Shown: positions 7,988 to 16,295 of the stretch, piece by piece | How the letters are laid out: every line of letters starts with the position of its first letter | Position numbering within the stretch: the first letter of the stretch is position 1 | From: JBASNZ01 sp049657775 | GTDB taxonomy: Bacteria; Actinomycetota; Coriobacteriia; Anaerosomatales; Anaerosomataceae | Length of the DNA stretch: 64,000 bases | Reading direction: 5' to 3' | NCBI GenBank assembly: GCA_049657775.1 | Contig: JBASNZ010000087.1 | Coordinates: 16,589-80,588 of the forward strand | Program-made: the position numbers and the translations under genes | Notes under the pieces: model-generated | The model's input: only the letters and a program-made list of their open reading frames with translations | Databases searched by the model: none | What the model was told of the DNA's origin: nothing

Positions 7988-8671
7988 ATGAAGAAGCCCA
8001 CGTTACTCATCCTCGGCGTCGTACTCGTCGTCGTAGGGCTTGTTGGTGCGCTCGTCGTTGGAAGCATCACGGGCGGCAGCGCGAACTGCCCGGGCGGTGG
8101 CACGTGCCTTGGGGCCCGTGTGCCGGAACCTAACGGCTCCGTCGTCCCCGAAGATCGCGGACCGCTCGCCCCCGAATCGCCGCTTGGCTTTGGGAATCAG
8201 GCAGACGGCATGGACGCCATGTTCATCGTGGAGATGATCCCGCATCACGAAGACGCGATTGCGATGGCCGAGTTGGCGCTCACTCGCGCCGAGCACCCCG
8301 AGATCAAGCAGCTGGCCGAAGATGTCATCCGGACCCAGTCCGCTGAGATCGAGCAGATGCGCGAGTGGTACGTCGACTGGTACGGGGAGAGCGTCCCCGA
8401 GGGCGGCAGTGGTTCGTTCGGCATGATGGGCGGCGGCATGATGGGCGGCGCGTTCGGCGACCTGGAGAGCCTCAAGGACGCCGAGCAGTTCGACAAGACG
8501 TTCATCGAGCAGATGGTTCCGCATCACCAGATGGGGATCATGATGGCCCGCATGGCGGGCAACGCCACAAGCCGGCCGGAGATCGAGGGACTTACTGACA
8601 GCATCATCGCATCACAGGGCGACGAGGTCGCCCGGATGCAGGATTGGTATCAGGAGTGGTACGGGCGCTGA
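7988..8671 (+). CDS. DUF305 protein, exported, Met-rich, probably copper-binding
   Basis: A 227-residue protein with an N-terminal membrane anchor or signal (residues 5-27). Two DUF305 units follow, each with the conserved histidine pair: EMIPHHEDAIAMA (about 82) and QMVPHHQMGIMMARM (about 175), each closing with a WYxxWYG motif. Between them is a Met/Gly linker (MMGGGMMGG). DUF305 proteins such as CopM bind copper at His and Met in the envelope, and a role in copper storage or resistance is inferred. It is in one operon with the SHOCT protein, which shares the MMGG motif. Confidence 0.85.
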   Translation: MKKPTLLILGVVLVVVGLVGALVVGSITGGSANCPGGGTCLGARVPEPNGSVVPEDRGPLAPESPLGFGNQADGMDAMFIVEMIPHHEDAIAMAELALTRAEHPEIKQLAEDVIRTQSAEIEQMREWYVDWYGESVPEGGSGSFGMMGGGMMGGAFGDLESLKDAEQFDKTFIEQMVPHHQMGIMMARMAGNATSRPEIEGLTDSIIASQGDEVARMQDWYQEWYGR

Positions 8672-8709
8672 GACGGCGCCACGCGTCAATACAGAGGAGT
8701 TGAGTCGCC

Positions 8710-9000
8710 ATGATGGGCGGACCTGGATACGGATATGGAACTGGCTACGGAATGATGGGCGGCAGCTGGATCGGCGGCCTGCTCTTGTTCTTCTTCGGCC
8801 TGCTCGTGCTGATCGGTGTCGTTTTGCTCATCGTGTGGGCAATAAGGGCATCATCGCGGCACGGACACGAGACGATGGGGCAGACCCCCCACGGCCCGGC
8901 CGGTCACGAAGAAGCCATCGCGATCGTGAAGAAGCGCTTTGCGAGCGGTGAGATCACGAAGGAGCAGTACGACGAGATCGTGCGCGCGCTCGGCAGCTAG
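8710..9000 (+). CDS. SHOCT-domain small membrane protein
   Basis: A 96-residue protein. A Gly/Tyr/Met-rich N-terminus (MMGG twice) is followed by one transmembrane helix (about 20-42, LLLFFFGLLVLIGVVLLIV) and a C-terminal SHOCT motif (AIVKKRFASGEITKEQYDEI). SHOCT is a short oligomerisation domain often found at the end of membrane proteins. AGAGGAG lies 11 bases before the ATG. It is 38 bp downstream of the DUF305 gene and likely works with it. Its stop overlaps the stop of the convergent gene in the tetranucleotide CTAG. Confidence 0.85.
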   Translation: MMGGPGYGYGTGYGMMGGSWIGGLLLFFFGLLVLIGVVLLIVWAIRASSRHGHETMGQTPHGPAGHEEAIAIVKKRFASGEITKEQYDEIVRALGS

Positions 9001-9689
9001 CCGGCGCGGAACTCCTCGGTGATATGTGAACCGTCGCAAAACGGCTTGTTCTGCGAGTGTCCGCAACGGCACAGCGTGACGCGGTTGCGGATCTCGTGAG
9101 GCGTTCCGTCAGCCGAGACGATCTGGATCCCTCCCCGCACCCAGATAGGCCCGCTCACACCCAGGGACGGGTCCTCGATCAACCAGATCGACGGCTCGTA
9201 CTCGGGTTCGTGAGGGGCCACTGTGTGCGGGTCGCACGCCACATACCGTCCCGAGGGACACATACCCGCCTCATCCTCGATGAGCGCCAGTACCCCGGGG
9301 TCCTCGCTTCGGTCCACGAGATTCCACAGTCCGCCGGCGCGGTCGCAGAATCGCGCTTCCGCGCAGAGCTTGCGGGCGTCCAGGAGCTTCACGGCCGGAC
9401 CGGTCGAACAGGTGGCCACGTCGGCAAACGGCGAGCGTGAAGCCGTTTCAGTGCCGTCGAAACCCGTGATGATGTGCGCACCGTCACAGAAGGGCTTGTC
9501 GCTCGACTGACCACAACGGCACAGCGCATAGACGTCGTGGGTGGGGATCCGCTCCAGCTCGCGCCAGGCCACCGACTCGCCCTTCGCGTTCGTCACTATC
9601 TCGCCTCGGTACAACGGCACCGATCCGGACACCATATACGGCCCATCCACCGTAACGACGATCCGCATGCCGGTTGCTCTCTCGTTCAT
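8997..9689 (-). CDS. Tandem CDGSH iron-sulfur domain protein
   Basis: A 230-residue protein with two CDGSH-type [2Fe-2S] domains in an outward arrangement: CRCGQSSDKPFCDGAHI near residue 57 and CRCGHSQNKPFCDGSHI near 213. Both keep the three Cys and one His ligands. Between them is a Cys-containing central region (CSTGPAVKLLDARKLCAEARFC) as found in bacterial divergent CDGSH/DUF1271-type proteins. The function is redox or iron-sulfur related in the cytoplasm. The start at 9689 is supported by GAGGGG upstream. Confidence 0.88.
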   Translation of the reverse strand: MNERATGMRIVVTVDGPYMVSGSVPLYRGEIVTNAKGESVAWRELERIPTHDVYALCRCGQSSDKPFCDGAHIITGFDGTETASRSPFADVATCSTGPAVKLLDARKLCAEARFCDRAGGLWNLVDRSEDPGVLALIEDEAGMCPSGRYVACDPHTVAPHEPEYEPSIWLIEDPSLGVSGPIWVRGGIQIVSADGTPHEIRNRVTLCRCGHSQNKPFCDGSHITEEFRAG

Positions 9690-9781
9690 GTTGACCCGCC
9701 CCTCGATCGCGATGCCGATACCTGGATGATAGTCCTGGTGCGAGCGTCGTGTCGGCGCACGGCCTGAGGTATCCTCCGGGA

Positions 9782-10231
9782 ATGGACTCATACCCGACAG
9801 ACCGGTATGGCAACCCCGCTATCTGCCACGAGTGCGGGGGTCTGTGCTGTGCGCTCTACCTTGCACACGACGAGAACGGCCAGTATATCGGGCACGGGTG
9901 GCTTCCGGAGTACATCGAGTTGTGGCTCGGGCGCTTCGTTGCGAGCGGCGCGCTGCGAGCCGCGACAGCGTCGTCCGGCAGCGACCTCTCGGCGTGCGTT
10001 ACGCAGACCGCGTACGTCGCAGGCGACGCCGGCGTTGAGCCGCTGCACGACCCGCGGCTGAGCCACCTGCCAACATCCGAGGGCGAGGCATACCGGGCAA
10101 CGCTGCCCGTATGGGTGGACGTTCGGAAGTGCCAGTTCTGCCACCCCGAGAGCGGGTGTCTGCTGTCCGCCGAGTATCGGGCGCCGATCTGCCATGAGTA
10201 CACGTGCGAGCTCTGGAGGTCCGCCGAATGA
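9782..10231 (+). CDS. Cys-rich YkgJ-like putative metal-binding protein
   Basis: A 149-residue cytoplasmic protein with clustered cysteines at both ends: CHECGGLCC at about 14-22 and CQFCHPESGCLL with CHEYTCELW at 118-148. The spacing recalls the YkgJ family of proposed zinc- or iron-chelating proteins. Start codon ATG 9782; the ribosome-binding site is weak. Its stop overlaps the next start (ATGA at 10228), so it is translationally coupled to the LysE-type exporter. The role is unknown. Confidence 0.7.
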   Translation: MDSYPTDRYGNPAICHECGGLCCALYLAHDENGQYIGHGWLPEYIELWLGRFVASGALRAATASSGSDLSACVTQTAYVAGDAGVEPLHDPRLSHLPTSEGEAYRATLPVWVDVRKCQFCHPESGCLLSAEYRAPICHEYTCELWRSAE

Positions 10232-10857
10232 GCGCTTCGTTGGCCGCCGCCACGGCCGGGTTCGGGCTCAGCGCGAGCCTCATCATCGCCATCGGTGCGC
10301 AGAACGCGTTCGTGCTGCGCCAGGGGCTGCTCCGGCAGCACGTGCTCGCCGTTGCCGCACTGTGCGCGTTCATCGACGCGGCGCTCATATCGGTGGGGAC
10401 CGCAGGCTTTGGCCGCCTTGTGGGCGCGCACCCGGCCGTGACAGCGATCGCCGCATGGGCCGGGGTGGCGTTCCTCGTCGTGTACGGCACCCGCTCGTTC
10501 CTGGCTGCGCTGAAGCCATCCGCGCTCAGGACGGAGGAGACGTCCGCCGCGGGAGCGTCGCTCGGAAGCGTTCTCGCGGCAACGCTGGCGGTCAGCCTGC
10601 TCAACCCGCACGTGTATCTCGACACGATCGTGCTCCTCGGCAGCGTCGCGGCTCAGTATCCGGCGGCGACGCGGGTGTTCTTCGCGCTTGGCGCGATGAG
10701 CGCCTCGGGCATCTGGTTCTTCTCGCTCGCCTACGGCGCTCGCCTGCTCGCGCCGCTCTTTGCCCGGCCTGTCGCCTGGCGGGTGCTCGATGTCGTCATC
10801 GGCGTCGTGATGTGGTGGGTGGCCGGGTCGCTTGCGTGGGGCCAACTAGCCGCGTAG
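10228..10857 (+). CDS. LysE/ArgO-type amino acid exporter
   Basis: A 209-residue integral membrane protein with six hydrophobic segments. The N-terminal signature, IIAIGAQNAFVLRQGLLR, is diagnostic of the LysE/ArgO family, which exports basic amino acids; a central LLNPHVYLDTIVLLGS stretch carries the conserved Asn-Pro. The length is the family norm. Translation begins at the ATG overlapping the upstream stop. The exact substrate cannot be told. Confidence 0.92.
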   Translation: MSASLAAATAGFGLSASLIIAIGAQNAFVLRQGLLRQHVLAVAALCAFIDAALISVGTAGFGRLVGAHPAVTAIAAWAGVAFLVVYGTRSFLAALKPSALRTEETSAAGASLGSVLAATLAVSLLNPHVYLDTIVLLGSVAAQYPAATRVFFALGAMSASGIWFFSLAYGARLLAPLFARPVAWRVLDVVIGVVMWWVAGSLAWGQLAA

Positions 10858-10871
10858 GCTACACTCTCCCC

Positions 10872-11330
10872 ATGAGCACCCTCTTCATCGATGCTGACGC
10901 CTGTCCCGTCACCCGTGAGGCGATCTCGATCGCGCGCTCTCGTGGGTGGCAGGTCGCGGTCGTCGCCAACAGCACGCAGAACCTGGAGCGCTACGCCAGC
11001 CGCAAAGGTGTGGAGGCGGTGACCGTCTCGGGCGGACGTGACGCCGCCGACTTCGCGATCATCGAGCGTCTCAATGCCGGCGATGTCGTCGTGTCGCAAG
11101 ACATCGGGCTCGCCGCGATGGCGCTCGGGCGCGGCGCGAAGGCGCTCAGCCCCCGGGGTCGCGTGTTCTCGCTCGCCACCATCGACGCCGAGATGGAGGT
11201 GCGTCACGCGGAGGCTCGCGAGCGGCGCGCCGGAAGGCGTCACAAGGGTCCGTCGCCGTTTGAGGACGAGGACCGGGAGCACTTCGAGGTCGTGCTCGAA
11301 CGTACGCTGCGCGAGGCCTCGGGGGAGTAG
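10872..11330 (+). CDS. UPF0178 (YaiI/YqxD) family protein
   Basis: A 152-residue protein beginning FIDADACPVTREA, the UPF0178 signature. It continues with DAADFAIIERLNAGDVVVSQDIGLAA, giving a PIN-like arrangement of acidic residues (Asp 6, Asp 8, Asp 60s, Asp 80). The biochemical role of the family is not established; nuclease-like activity is inferred from fold resemblance only. It lies 14 bp after the exporter gene, probably in the same transcript. Confidence 0.92.
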   Translation: MSTLFIDADACPVTREAISIARSRGWQVAVVANSTQNLERYASRKGVEAVTVSGGRDAADFAIIERLNAGDVVVSQDIGLAAMALGRGAKALSPRGRVFSLATIDAEMEVRHAEARERRAGRRHKGPSPFEDEDREHFEVVLERTLREASGE

Positions 11331-11465
11331 CCTGCCAGGCGTTTGTGTCGTTCGCCGGTCGCCCGGTGCACCCACTACCGTTTGTCCGGCGACATTCCCG
11401 CGCCGGGGACGCATAGTCTGCCGCCTATCCCTCAGACCATTGACGGCGGTATTCCCGGGTGCTTA

Positions 11466-11483
11466 TTGTAACGATTGTTACAA
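11466..11483. promoter_or_regulatory. Inverted repeat upstream of the SDR gene
   Basis: A perfect 7-bp inverted repeat, TTGTAAC-GATT-GTTACAA, lies 38 bp before the SDR start in an otherwise GC-rich tract. This is a typical size and symmetry for a TetR- or GntR-family operator. Confidence 0.5.
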
Positions 11484-11521
11484 ACTGGACGTCCCTGAGA
11501 CGTCGGCCGAAAGGGGCAAGG

Positions 11522-12286
11522 ATGAGACTTGAGGGTAAGGTAGCCGTTATCACCGGTGCTGGCTCCGGGATGGGCCGCTCGATGGCCAACCTGTTCGCAG
11601 CAGAAGGCGCGAAGGTTGTTGCGGCCGAGTGGAATCAGACCACGCTCGACGAGGTTGTCGCCGAAGTGACCGCCGCGGGTGGAACCATCACGGGCGTGCA
11701 GGGCGATGTCTCCAAGCCCGAGGACTGCGCCAAGATCTGTGAGTCCGCGGTCGCGGCGTATGGCACGGTCGACGTTCTATGCAACAACGCAGGCGTGATG
11801 GACAACTTCGCCGGTGCCGCGGACTTCAGCGATGAGCTGCTCGACCGGGTCATGGGCATCAACTCCTTCGGCCCGCTCTACCTGACGCGCGAGGCGCTCA
11901 AGGTCATGCTGCCCAAGGGCGGCGGCTCGATCGTGAACACGGCATCGGCAGCTGGCGAGCACGGTGGCGCCGCGGGTGTGGTGTACACGATGTCGAAGCA
12001 TGCGGCCGTGGGACTTACGAGGAACACGGCGTGGTACTACGCCAAGCAGGGGATCCGCTGCAACGCGATGATCGTCGGCGGCGTGGCGACGAACATCATG
12101 GCAAGTGTGGATCCCTCCAAGATCAACGCAGAGGGCGCACAATTGGCCGGAGTCTACGGCGGCATCATCCCGGCGTTCTTGCAGCCGATGGACGTTGCCA
12201 ACCTCGCGCTGTTCCTGGCCTCCGATGAGTCCAAGATGGTCAACGGCGCGCAGATAGCCGTTGATGGTGGTTGGGGCGCAGCCTAG
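11522..12286 (+). CDS. Short-chain dehydrogenase/reductase
   Basis: A 254-residue classical SDR. Residues 12-18 carry the nucleotide-binding TGAGSGMG, followed by NNAG near 90, a catalytic Ser in [10 protein letters not shown] and the YTMSK dyad (Tyr about 158, Lys about 162). The C-terminus ends [11 protein letters not shown], as usual for the family. The ATG at 11522 follows GAAAGGGGC. The substrate is unknown; 3-oxoacyl or alcohol substrates are common for this architecture. An inverted repeat just upstream suggests single-gene repression. Confidence 0.93.
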   Translation: MRLEGKVAVITGAGSGMGRSMANLFAAEGAKVVAAEWNQTTLDEVVAEVTAAGGTITGVQGDVSKPEDCAKICESAVAAYGTVDVLCNNAGVMDNFAGAADFSDELLDRVMGINSFGPLYLTREALKVMLPKGGGSIVNTASAAGEHGGAAGVVYTMSKHAAVGLTRNTAWYYAKQGIRCNAMIVGGVATNIMASVDPSKINAEGAQLAGVYGGIIPAFLQPMDVANLALFLASDESKMVNGAQIAVDGGWGAA

Positions 12287-12407
12287 CCGTCTGTCGCTTC
12301 CCAGCTTCCGTTCGGGGCGTCGCGATGCCACGCATATTGTGGTCGCGGCGCCACGACGGATGTTCTCCCGCGGCTGGAGCCGCGCCTTGGCCCGGTCGGC
12401 GGGCGCC

Positions 12408-13253
12408 TCAGTACCGCTTTGGCACGAACGTCTGGGTGTCGATCGGTACGCGGACGTAGCCCTTGCTCGCGGGCTTTCGCGCCGGCAGCTCGAACGGCTT
12501 AGGCATGACGTCCTCGTACGGGATCTGCTGCAGCAGGTGACTGATGCAGTTGAGACGGGCACGCTTCTTGTCGTCGCCGTCCACCACCCACCAGGGTGAT
12601 TCCTTGCTGTCGGTGTACTTGAACATCTCGTCCTTGGCACGGGAGAAGTCTTCCCAGCGATCGCGACCTTCGAGGTCGATGGGCGAGAACTTCCAGCACT
12701 TGAGCGGGTTGTCGATGCGCTCCTGGAAGCGACGGTCCTGCTCCTCGTCCGAGACCGAGAACCAATACTTCACTAAGATCACGCCCGAGCGGATGAGCAT
12801 CCGCTCGAACTCAGGGCAGTCGCGGAAGAACTCCTGCACCTGTTCCTCGGTGGTCCAACCCATCACGCGCTCGACGACGGCCCGGTTGTACCAGGAGCGG
12901 TCAAAGAGCACCATCTCGCCGGCTGCGGGAAGTTGCGACGCGTAGCGCTGGAAGTACCACTGGGAGGTCTCGCGTTCGGTGGGAGTGGGAAGAGCGACGA
13001 CCCGACAGACGCGGGGGTTGAGCGCCTCTGTCACGCGCTTGATGGCGCCGCCCTTGCCGGCGGCGTCGCGCCCCTCGAAGATAACGACGACCCGCAGTCC
13101 CTCGTGCTTGACCCATTCCTGCAGCTTCACCAGTTCGATCTGCAGCTTCTCAAGTTCCTGCTCGTAGAAGGCCCGGTCGAGCTTGCCCGACTTACCGTTG
13201 CTGCTGACGAGTTCTTCGGTCCGATTCTTCGGCTTCTTCTCGTCCTTCGACAT
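12408..13253 (-). CDS. ppk2: Polyphosphate kinase 2 (PPK2)
   Basis: A 281-residue cytoplasmic kinase using polyphosphate to phosphorylate nucleotides. Visible motifs are the Walker A-like EGRDAAGKGGAIKR (about 60-74), PTERETSQWYFQRY, and the lid/Walker B region FDRSWYNRAVVERVMG. The C-terminal CWKFSPIDLEGRDRW and SPWWVVDGDDKKRAR are family signatures. The length fits a single-domain PPK2. It converges on the SDR gene and is divergent from the decayed XRE-cupin gene. Confidence 0.95.
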   Translation of the reverse strand: MSKDEKKPKNRTEELVSSNGKSGKLDRAFYEQELEKLQIELVKLQEWVKHEGLRVVVIFEGRDAAGKGGAIKRVTEALNPRVCRVVALPTPTERETSQWYFQRYASQLPAAGEMVLFDRSWYNRAVVERVMGWTTEEQVQEFFRDCPEFERMLIRSGVILVKYWFSVSDEEQDRRFQERIDNPLKCWKFSPIDLEGRDRWEDFSRAKDEMFKYTDSKESPWWVVDGDDKKRARLNCISHLLQQIPYEDVMPKPFELPARKPASKGYVRVPIDTQTFVPKRY

Positions 13254-13448
13254 CGCGGCAGCCTCCGGGGTCGCGTGGGATGCGGGTGTCTACCCCGCCC
13301 ACGCAACGATACCGCCGGTGTGGTGCGGTGCCAAGCGAACGGACTGCGTTCGGGGCGCCCGTTCGGGGTGAGGCTTGCACGTCACGCGTCCGGTAGACTG
13401 GCGCACACGCGGGCAGGGGCCGCGCGGGTGACGACAAGAGCGAACGAG

Positions 13449-14012
13449 ATGGCCGAGGGCGGCCGCATCGGCGAGAAGATCCGCACGCTTCGCGAATCAC
13501 TCAGCCTGTCTGTCGAAGAACTTGCAGAGCGCAGCGGCACGGATGCCGTGCGCATCGAGCAGCTGGAAAGCGGTGATTACGCCCCTTCGCTCTCGCCCCT
13601 CATCAAGCTCACGCGCGCCCTGGGTGTTCGGGCTCGGGACGCTGCTTGACGACGACACCGAGGTCGGCCCTGCCGTGACCTGGTCGGCGCACGCGACCCC
13701 GGTGAACCGCCTCAAGAGCCTTGAGACCGTGAGCGACGCCGGCGTGCTCGACTTCTTCTCACTCGCCGCCGGCAAGACGTCGCGTCACATGGAACCGTTC
13801 GTGATCGACGTCGCTCCATCCTCGGCCGAGGCGCACGCTCTCTCGCAGCACGAGGGTGAGGAGTCGATCTACGTGCTCGAGGCGGCATCGAGGTCGAGTA
13901 CGGCAAGGACAAGCACGTGCTCCGTGCCGGCGACAGTATCTAGTACGACTCGACCGTCCCGCATGAGGTTCGTGCCTCCGGTGACGCGCCGGCCCGGATC
14001 CTCGCCGTCGTC
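13449..14012 (+). pseudogene. Decayed XRE-cupin transcriptional regulator
   Basis: The start (MAEGGRIGEKIRTLRESL) gives a full XRE helix-turn-helix (ELAERSGTDAVRIEQLESG). The frame is lost near 13630 and runs into TGA at 13647, while the cupin part continues one frame over (LLDDDTEVGPAVTW, SQHEGEESIYVLE). A second indel near 13880 shifts it again into GIEVEYGKDKHVLRAGDSI, where a TAG at 13941-13943 replaces an expected Tyr, then YDSTVPHEVRASGDAPARI. Three independent lesions make expression of a working regulator impossible. Regulators of this build often sit beside acyl-CoA synthetase genes, as the next fragment shows. Confidence 0.88.
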
Positions 14013-14318
14013 TACAACATCATGAAGGGCTACTACAACATGCCCGAGGCGACCGCTGCCGCTATCGATAACGACGGCTGGCTGCACTCGGGCGACGTCC
14101 AGGAGTTCTCGCGCGCCCGCATGGCGCGCTACAAGGCTCCCAGATACGTGTTCTTCGTGGACGAGTACCCGCAGACAGCGTCCGGCAAGATCCAGAAGTA
14201 CGAACTTCGGGATATGGCCAAGGAGCAGCTCGGAATCGATATTGGCGTGTTCGCCGGGGAGGCCGGCGAGGGTGGCGACCCGAACGCAACAGACAGCGAC
14301 TGCGCGGTGCGCGGATAG
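14013..14318 (+). pseudogene. Acyl-CoA synthetase (AMP-ligase) remnant
   Basis: Directly after the cupin end, the frame reads IMKGYYNMPEATAAAIDN with DGWLHSGD, the A8-hinge region of AMP-forming acyl-CoA synthetases, then jumps to EFSRARMARYKAPRYVFF and TASGKIQKYELRDMAKEQL, the C-terminal domain with the catalytic Lys. The N-terminal two thirds (AMP-binding P-loop) and about 60 residues between the two blocks are missing. Deletions fused it in frame to the decayed cupin gene. Confidence 0.88.
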
Positions 14319-14369
14319 GCTAAGTAGCGCGGCACGTGGCCGTAACCCCGACCCTAACGGTTTCTCGCC

Positions 14370-14385
14370 ATACCCCCGGGGGTTT
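14370..14385. promoter_or_regulatory. Perfect ACCCCC/GGGGGT palindrome (CsoR-like box)
   Basis: ATACCCCCGGGGGTTT contains a 12-bp perfect palindrome and resembles the ATACCCC-GGGGTAT box of CsoR-type repressors. It lies about 100 bp before the export operon. An alternative is a terminator stem for the preceding remnant. Confidence 0.35.
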
Positions 14386-14431
14386 CACTCCATGCCCACG
14401 TCACGCGCGCTGCTTCTTCACATCTGCTGCG

Positions 14432-14453
14432 CACCCTCTAACTGAAGAGGGTG
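14432..14453 (+). promoter_or_regulatory. Hairpin in the leader of the export operon
   Basis: A perfect 8-bp stem (CACCCTCT with AGAGGGTG) and 6-nt loop end 28 bp before the GTG start of the permease gene. It could be an operator dyad or a leader hairpin. Confidence 0.35.
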
Positions 14454-14481
14454 TGCGGGCGGACGTGGAGAGCGTGGGACA

Positions 14482-15666
14482 GTGGGAATCTTCGGGATAT
14501 TCCTTTCGGCTATAGAGAGTCTGCGGGGCAACGGCCTCCGGTCCCTCCTGATGGCGCTCGGCGTCATCATCGGCGCGGCAACCATCGTGACCGTGGTCGC
14601 TGTGGGCATTGGTGCGCGCGACGCGATCGATGCGCAGTACTCCAACATGAGCGTCACGACGATCTTCGTTAACTCCGGACCCGCATCCAACTCACAGCTT
14701 GACGCCGGGGATGCCGAGGCCCTAAAGGCGATTCCCTCGGTTGCTGTTGTGGCGCCGCAGGTGACCGGCCGGCTGGCCATCGCCAATGGCGAGGTGTCGT
14801 CGCAGACGATGGTCGTGGGCACCACGACCGACTACAAAGACCTGGCCGCCCTCTCCTTTGCGTACGGCGGCTTCTTCACCGACAGTGATGTCGAACGTCG
14901 GGAACGCGTGGTCGTGCTGGGCCCCACCGCCGCCGAGGAGCTGTTCGGCAAGGGCGCCGACCCTGTGGGTGAGAGCGTTCGGATCGCCGGGCGCACGCTC
15001 ACCGTCGTGGGAGTGACCGAGGTCAAGGGCGGCGCCATCGGGCCGATCACGCTTGATGACAGCGTGTTCGTGCCGACCACCACTGCCGAGAGGGCCCTGC
15101 TGGGCGCCGAGGGCAAAGTCAGCCTTAACGTGCAGGCGGACTCCATCGACTCGGTCGGGACCACGATGGAGCAGGTGGCCGCGACGCTTCGGGACGAGCA
15201 CGGTCTGCGCTCCGACCAGCCCGACGACTTCACCGTGAAGGACATGGGGTCCAAGCTCGTGAGCGCACAGGATTCCAACCGGACGATGACCCTTCTGCTG
15301 TCCGCGGTCGCGGTGATCGTACTGATCGTCGGTGGCATCGGCATCATGAACATCATGTACGTCTCGGTAACCGAGCGTACCCGTGAGATCGGTGTGCGAC
15401 GGGCGATCGGCGCGACCCGATCGAGCGTGCTCACGCAGTTCCTTCTCGAAGCTGTCGTGCTCAGCGTCGCCGGCGGACTGGTGGGCGTGGTGTTCGGCTT
15501 TGCCGCTCTGCCGGCCCTCGAGGCCGCGGGCATCGCGGCGACCCCCTCTGCAACAGGCGTCGTTATCGCCTTTGGGTTCTCGCTCCTTACCGGCGTCGTG
15601 TTCGGTTTTGCGCCGGCGCGGCAAGCCGCACGTCTCGATCCGATCGACGCACTTCGCCATGAGTAG
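14482..15666 (+). CDS. MacB-like ABC transporter permease
   Basis: A 394-residue FtsX/MacB-type permease: one N-terminal helix (about 20-45), a large extracytoplasmic MacB_PCD domain (about 50-245), then three helices in the FtsX domain with the signature ITxREIGxRRAIGATR (here TERTREIGVRRAIGATRSS). It ends with APARQAARLDPIDALRHE. It should pair with the ATPase at 17528 and the adaptor at 16296 as a tripartite-like exporter of peptides, antibiotics or lipids. Start GTG at 14482; the ribosome-binding site is poor. Confidence 0.93.
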   Translation: MGIFGIFLSAIESLRGNGLRSLLMALGVIIGAATIVTVVAVGIGARDAIDAQYSNMSVTTIFVNSGPASNSQLDAGDAEALKAIPSVAVVAPQVTGRLAIANGEVSSQTMVVGTTTDYKDLAALSFAYGGFFTDSDVERRERVVVLGPTAAEELFGKGADPVGESVRIAGRTLTVVGVTEVKGGAIGPITLDDSVFVPTTTAERALLGAEGKVSLNVQADSIDSVGTTMEQVAATLRDEHGLRSDQPDDFTVKDMGSKLVSAQDSNRTMTLLLSAVAVIVLIVGGIGIMNIMYVSVTERTREIGVRRAIGATRSSVLTQFLLEAVVLSVAGGLVGVVFGFAALPALEAAGIAATPSATGVVIAFGFSLLTGVVFGFAPARQAARLDPIDALRHE

Positions 15667-15716
15667 GACAGGGGACCGGCGCTCGCGCCGTTCCGGACAA
15701 ACGAAAAGGTGACGTT

Positions 15717-16247
15717 ATGAAGAAAGGCACGTTGGTACTGATTGCGGCAGTCATCGCCCTTGGGGTTGCGGCCTACTTTGGAGTGGGCTACCTGGTCTCG
15801 CCGGGCGACTCGGCAGTCGCTGGCGCAGCGGGCAACGGGACGGGCGCTACCGCCGATCCGAACCAGCCGGACCGCACTGCCGAGGTCAAGGGGACCGTGG
15901 TCTCGGTCGACGGCACGGTCGTCGTGATCGACAGGCTGATCGTCGACCCGAGCGAGGAGCTCAGCGACGAAGAGAAGGCCGCCAAGAAGGCCGAGCGCGC
16001 GAGCATGTCGATGGAGGAGCGCCAGGCGCTCAAAGCCGCCGAACAGGCCGATGTCCCTGTGGAGCGTGTGTCTGTAGAGGTCCCCGTGGGCGTTCGAATC
16101 GTGAAGATGATCCTCGAGGGCGATACCTCTGTAGCCCAGGCAGCCTCGCTCGGCGACCTCAAGGCGGGTGCGAACGTGACGATCTGGACCGATGGTCCGA
16201 CCGACGGCGGCACCGCCGAGTACGTGAAGATCCAGTCCGGCAACTAG
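15717..16247 (+). CDS. Membrane-anchored accessory protein of the export operon
   Basis: A 176-residue protein with an N-terminal signal anchor (residues 4-26), a Gly/Ala/Thr-rich linker, and a beta-rich domain starting TAEVKGTVVSVDGTVVVID that is interrupted by a charged helix rich in Glu, Lys and Ala (about 78-110). It ends in a strand pattern like small OB-fold domains (DUF5666-like, tentative). It sits between the permease and adaptor genes, 50 bp from each, so it is probably an envelope component of the same exporter. Confidence 0.72.
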   Translation: MKKGTLVLIAAVIALGVAAYFGVGYLVSPGDSAVAGAAGNGTGATADPNQPDRTAEVKGTVVSVDGTVVVIDRLIVDPSEELSDEEKAAKKAERASMSMEERQALKAAEQADVPVERVSVEVPVGVRIVKMILEGDTSVAQAASLGDLKAGANVTIWTDGPTDGGTAEYVKIQSGN

Positions 16248-16295
16248 GGTTCCGGCGATCCCAAGCGTTCAAGCGACGCGGTGGAAGTGGTGGAG

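Noticed and set aside
9856..10845. 330-codon minus-strand frame opposite the Cys-rich and LysE genes
   Set aside because: Arg/His/Glu-rich shadow without ribosome-binding site; the plus-strand genes have clear families.
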